Source: Chondrilla cf. caribensis
Lineage: Eukaryota > Porifera > Demospongiae > Chondrillida > Chondrillidae
Length of the DNA: 57,500 nucleotides
Direction: 5' to 3'
Assembly (NCBI GenBank): GCA_964020155.1
Contig: OZ026556.1
Span: 3,302,501-3,360,000, forward strand
A program made the translations under genes and the position numbers. Below are positions 53,488-57,500 of this stretch, piece after piece (positions within the stretch are counted from its first letter, which is position 1; each line of letters opens with the position of its first letter). Below the pieces are notes generated by a model that saw only the letters and a list, made by a program, of their open reading frames with translations, had not been told where the DNA came from and made no database searches.

Positions 53488-54628
53488 GAAGCAGGCATGC
53501 CTCCTATGGACTGCACACTAAGAATACTAAGAGTTATACAGAGGTTATATGTGGAATGTTTGCTAGCGAAGTATTCGCATGTACTTGGAACCACATCCTG
53601 CATAAACGTTCACTATAGGTAGGAATATAAATACGTTGTGTACACGCAGAGTATGTATTTGAGAATTATTGCCAAGTTGTAATACAATTTCTGTATTGGT
53701 GCTTTGTTTTTGTAAAATGTACGTAATGTAGTGATAATTACTCGGACAATTAATGGCGTTTAGATGTGTACTATGTATAGTAATTAACATGAGTCAGGTA
53801 TTCTTGGTGCTTCTTTTAAAGGGAGGGGTCAGGGGAGCATTTTCCTCACTTGCAAAATGCCTGCAGTACAAACTATACATTTGTTGAATTCCTGTTTCAC
53901 ATGTCCCCTTGTTATTCAAAATCATACTTTTCTTCTTTCAATGTCATTTGAAAATTTGTCATTTGCCTAAATTCAACGCATACCGGCATGAACACAACCT
54001 GCACACTTCACACAGTTCACACAGTTCACAATGGCAAATTGATGTGCCATGTGTGGCATTGTTATCAATGTTATTCATATCTTCAGGTAAACTGAGCTGC
54101 CATTGATTACTGGTACAGCAGCTGTGGGATACTACATGCATGTACATGTATATAATATCGATCTGAAGTTAAAAAAGAATAAGTCTGTATGTATGTACAT
54201 TGTACATGTACAATAATATAGTTCAACAGCTAGTGCTGTAGGTACATAATATTATATGCAATGTCATAATATAGTCATGAATATAATTACTACTATAGTT
54301 ATTATGTGGATTTACTCTATTATATACGTATGTAGCTAGTGAAGGTACATTAATTGAAAGTTCATGTAGTTTATGATTAATAACTGATGTTGAGCAAATT
54401 ATGAGATGTATGTAACATGCCTGTAATATGCAATATAAACAATTAGTTCCAACAGCACTTGAACGCAACCACATGTAGCCAGGTCCAAATTAATACATAA
54501 TACAAAACATCAAGGACCATGAACACACACACACACACGTAGATACATGTACAGCAAATGGTGAGTTCAAAATATACGTATGTCATGTAACTTGCCATAA
54601 ATGCAAATCACAATGTCCTCGATGCAAA
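53488..54628. other. Convergent spacer between GGA and the KLHL gene
   Basis: 1.1 kb of AT-rich sequence between two stop codons. No coding exon, structural RNA or repeat family is recognised apart from short palindromic TACATGTA runs. Confidence 0.6.
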
Positions 54629-55688
54629 TCACGATGTCCTTGGTCTCTGGTGGGAAACAGACTCAGGGACTGGGGAGGACAGCAAACTCTCGGGTAGTAC
54701 ACCAGTCGCTACAACACCGGCATAGCTCCGTCCAAGGAGAAGAGAGCCAGATGCAAATTCCCACGAATTACTGTAAGCGTCGTACACCTCTATGGTTGAG
54801 AGGTTGGTCATTCCATCATCGCCTCCAAGCACAAACAAGAGGCCCTGTATGACAACAGCGGAGGCATTTCGCCTGCATGTGAACATATCTGGGATTCTGG
54901 TCCACCTTTGCAAACTTTGGTCATAGCGCTCAACACTTTTGCGAATGTCTGGACCATCATGCCCTCCAATAGCGTAAATTCGATCATCCATGATGGCCAC
55001 AGCTGCTCCACTCCGCCTCTGGTTCATTGACTCCACGGGGGTCCACTTGTCGGTTTGAGGATTGTAGCGCTCAACTGTGTTCAGACAGGACCTGGTGATC
55101 CCATCATACCCTCCCACTGCGTATAAGTACCCTCCCAGAACGGCCACGCCCACACTGGAGCGGCGGGTGCTCATGGAAGCCACTTGTGTCCACACTTGTG
55201 TATCTGCAAGCAAGTGGGATGAGGACATGGCAATAGATGGAGTCACCAGATTTCACAACACAGAGAAATTTGATCACAAACACCTCGCACACACGTACAT
55301 ACATATGTACTGTACACTATAAGATTTACGTACATGTGTGCACTTGCATGCATATGTATGTGTGTACATATTATGTATGTTGTGAGATATACATCCATCA
55401 CCACTCCTACACTCACCAGGGTCAAATCTTTCCACTGTTTCCAATCCATTTGATCCATCAAAGCCACCCACAGCATACAGCTTTCCATCCAACACAGCCA
55501 CGCCCAACGTGCTCCGCCTAGATAGTAGATAGTCACTCTGCGTCCAAACTCCACGATCAATGTCAAGCTTCTCAACTGTTCTGTTAGAACAAGAACATAA
55601 TAGCCCAATAAACATGTACACTGTAAAAGCTGAGTTGTGGACATGTGTACAGTACAAACGTCATAGGACATGTACTCACACACACACC

Positions 55689-55757
<69 letters not shown>

Positions 55758-56694
55758 TACTCTAGCGTTACCATCGAATCCTCCAACACAGTACACATCC
55801 CTACCCAGCATAGCCACACCACACCGACATCGTCTACTCAGCAGCTCAGGAGCACAGAAGGAGACCTTTTCCCTGGCATTGTAAATCTCCACTTGACTAA
55901 CAGCCTTGGGTGCCTGCCCACCCACAACGAGAATATATGGAGGCCCTGTGCGCTTACGAGGGACACCACGCGGACTGACAAAGCACATTTTTTCTTGTGC
56001 TCCCATCAAATGGTAGCTGAGGGCCTCGATGATGAAGTCCTTGCAGGGAAGGCAATCCGCTAAGAGAGATTCAGGTAAGACAGATTTCATGAGGTATTCC
56101 TTTGGGAGGAGGAGAAGTCTGACTTGCTCCAGGAGGGAAGGAAGGTGAACGAGGCGCTCCTTGGCGTCATGTTTCACCCACGCTACGATGGATTCAAACA
56201 CGTCCTCTTCCTGATCGACACCGAGCTCATCACTTGACACCAGTTCCATCACTTGGGTAAAGGACAGGGAAAAAAATTCTTCTGTTTTTCGGACATGCGA
56301 GAAGTGTCGCTGTGCGTAGATGTGAGCTGAGACTTGTAGATTTTGGCATGAATGGATATCAGCAAAGTGCCTGATACCCAAACAGTTGGTCGGATGGAGC
56401 TGATTCTGAAGGTACTCACAACAAGCTTCACACACTTCTTCCAACTGAAGAAGGTTGGCACAGGGGAGAAGATGTTGGACGTTGTCTTCTCTGACTTCGA
56501 TAGCACCAGTGTAGACAAATTCCAAGAGCTGCTCCATTGACTTTGGGTCAACTTCCTTCATTGTGACTTCATGTCCAAGGCTTTCAAGAACATCATCTAT
56601 AATACGTACATCAAAGGTTATGTGTCTAATAATCGTATAATTATTATCTATCTATCTATCTATATGTGTACACATCCCATGGGAACATACGTAT

Positions 56695-56775
<81 letters not shown>

Positions 56776-57161
56776 GTGCCAAATATTAAACTTGACAACG
56801 GCGATACAACCGAAATACGCACGCATTTATCATAGACCTCGCTAATTATAAGATTACGTGACTGAATTCAACCAACTTAACTAGACTTACTGGTGAACAT
56901 GGCGTAAAAGTAAGGGACTGTGGCTGCGAGGAGGGCCTTGTGAGCCCGGAATTCACTGTTACCCACTCGAATTGTCACATCACAGAGGAGGCCCTTCGAT
57001 CTCATCTGGTTCAGGGAGGAAAAACCCTTCGCGGATAAGATCTTCGACTTGTATACAATAGTGTCATGTCCTCCTTCGTTTGGGATGGAGAGAGAGACCT
57101 GGGAGTGACTACTTCTGTCGTGGTACGAATGTCCCTCAGCCTCTTCACAGTTCAAGTTCAT
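54629..57161 (-). CDS. Kelch-like BTB-BACK-kelch protein (CUL3 adaptor type)
   Basis: Four exons on the minus strand: 57161-56891, 56596-55756, 55580-55417 and 55203-54629, giving 616 aa. The BTB domain (about 40-145) has LLCDVTIRVGNSEFRAHKAL and PYFYAMFTS. The BACK domain (about 150-255) has LHPTNCLGIRHFADIHSCQNL, FFSLSFTQVMELVSSDELGV and ESIVAWVKHD. Six kelch repeats follow (about 300-595), with VVGGQAP, VGGFDG, AVGGFDG, AVGGYDG, AIGGHDG and VLGGDDG motifs, most followed by TVERY-like segments. Proteins of this plan recruit substrates to CUL3 ubiquitin ligases. Orthology among KLHL2/3/18/20-type genes cannot be fixed by eye. MNLNCEE (57161) is taken as the start; an in-frame ATG at 57302 would add a hydrophobic, family-unlike 47 residues. 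The exon 2 donor is the first GT of a (TG)n tract; that choice gives kelch-perfect spacing (FDGNARVRTVEKLD). Confidence 0.93.
55691..55755. repeat. (CA)n microsatellite abutting a splice donor
   Basis: On the KLHL sense strand this is (TG)n beginning exactly at the 5' splice site of exon 2; it fills over a third of a 175-bp intron. Confidence 0.95.
56697..56773. repeat. (CA)n microsatellite
   Basis: About 75 bp of (CA)n in KLHL intron 1 (56597-56890), near a short (CTAT)n run at 56646-56662. Confidence 0.95.
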
Positions 57162-57365
57162 GGTTCTCTGAGATTTCGTCACGCACGAGTCCGGTTGATG
57201 TATAAATTCACAAATTGATACTGCAATATACAGTGTTAATATGCCTATGTTGACACATAAAAGATTTAATGCAGATGTAATGTGTTTTGTGAAATCGTAC
57301 AAAAATGGCGATGCATATCGTCTATTGATTCGTATGGTACTGTAGATGACAATGGTTTCGGGAAC

Positions 57366-57500
57366 CTATGCGTGTATGTTATGCCAGGTGGACTTGTTTG
57401 GGTGAAGCCAGTCATCGAAAATGCGACCAGTATGGGTGCAGTAGTATTTGTTGCATTTCAAGACCATATTCGACCAGTCCTCTCGATCCCCAGCGCTGTA
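57366..57500 (-). CDS. 3' end of an unknown gene, cut by the window edge
   Basis: On the minus strand a frame enters at the window edge and runs 44 codons to TAG at 57368-57366. It contains CNKYYCTHTGRIFDDWLHPN, which looks like a structured Cys/Trp/His-rich protein end rather than random sequence. No splice acceptor is needed within the visible part. The family is not recognised. It lies upstream of, and in the same direction as, the KLHL gene (start 57161). Confidence 0.4.
   Translation of the reverse strand, partial: YSAGDREDWSNMVLKCNKYYCTHTGRIFDDWLHPNKSTWHNIHA

Noticed and set aside
57309..57330. AAAAATGGCG start-like motif on the plus strand beyond the KLHL gene
   Set aside because: It resembles the starts of CFAP61 and TOM1, but the frame stops after seven codons and no donor site rescues it.

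Overview
The window is animal nuclear DNA from an early-branching metazoan, most likely a demosponge. This is an inference from protein content, compact head-to-head genes, short GT-AG introns and abundant small transposon remnants; no species is assigned. It is AT-rich, with many (CA)n/(TG)n tracts and intronic TACGTA/GTACATAC tetranucleotide tracts. The multi-exon genes were assembled by hand: each splice junction was checked for GT/AG and reading phase, and the joined proteins were compared with remembered family sequence. No alignment or database search was possible.

Layout. 1-4,300: gene-free, with two decayed non-LTR retrotransposon 3' ends, a tRNA-like element and an inverted duplication. 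4,949-6,937 (-): an extended-PHD zinc-finger protein. 7,019-9,220 (+): an ankyrin-repeat protein sharing an 81-bp promoter with it. 9,509-22,173 (+): CFAP61, 31 exons, a ciliary radial-spoke-associated protein. 22,174-24,907: gene-free repeats. 24,908-25,856 (-): COX6B. 26,184-31,277 (+): LENG8, a SAC3/THP3-type mRNP factor. 32,134-36,242 (-): a DUF268 protein. 36,304-36,663 (+): a small membrane/coiled-coil protein. 36,664-38,467: repeats, including a minisatellite. 38,468-39,569 (-): TMEM11. 39,612-47,016 (+): TOM1. 47,215-53,487 (+): GGA. 54,629-57,161 (-): a BTB-BACK-kelch (KLHL) protein. 57,366-57,500 (-): the 3' end of a further unknown gene.

Four of the gene pairs are divergent, with 42-327 bp between start codons. 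TOM1 and GGA, both VHS-GAT endosomal/Golgi clathrin adaptors, lie head-to-tail 198 bp apart and share three intron positions and phases in the VHS domain, which suggests an old tandem duplication. The remaining genes are housekeeping functions (respiratory chain, mitochondrial shape, mRNP handling, ubiquitin ligase adaptor, motile cilium) with no evident pathway link.

Mobile DNA is mainly short non-autonomous DNA transposons in introns and spacers: TA-flanked TIR elements, hAT-like elements with 8-bp duplications, and a TIR-bounded insertion in a GGA intron that carries a broken BEN-domain reading frame.
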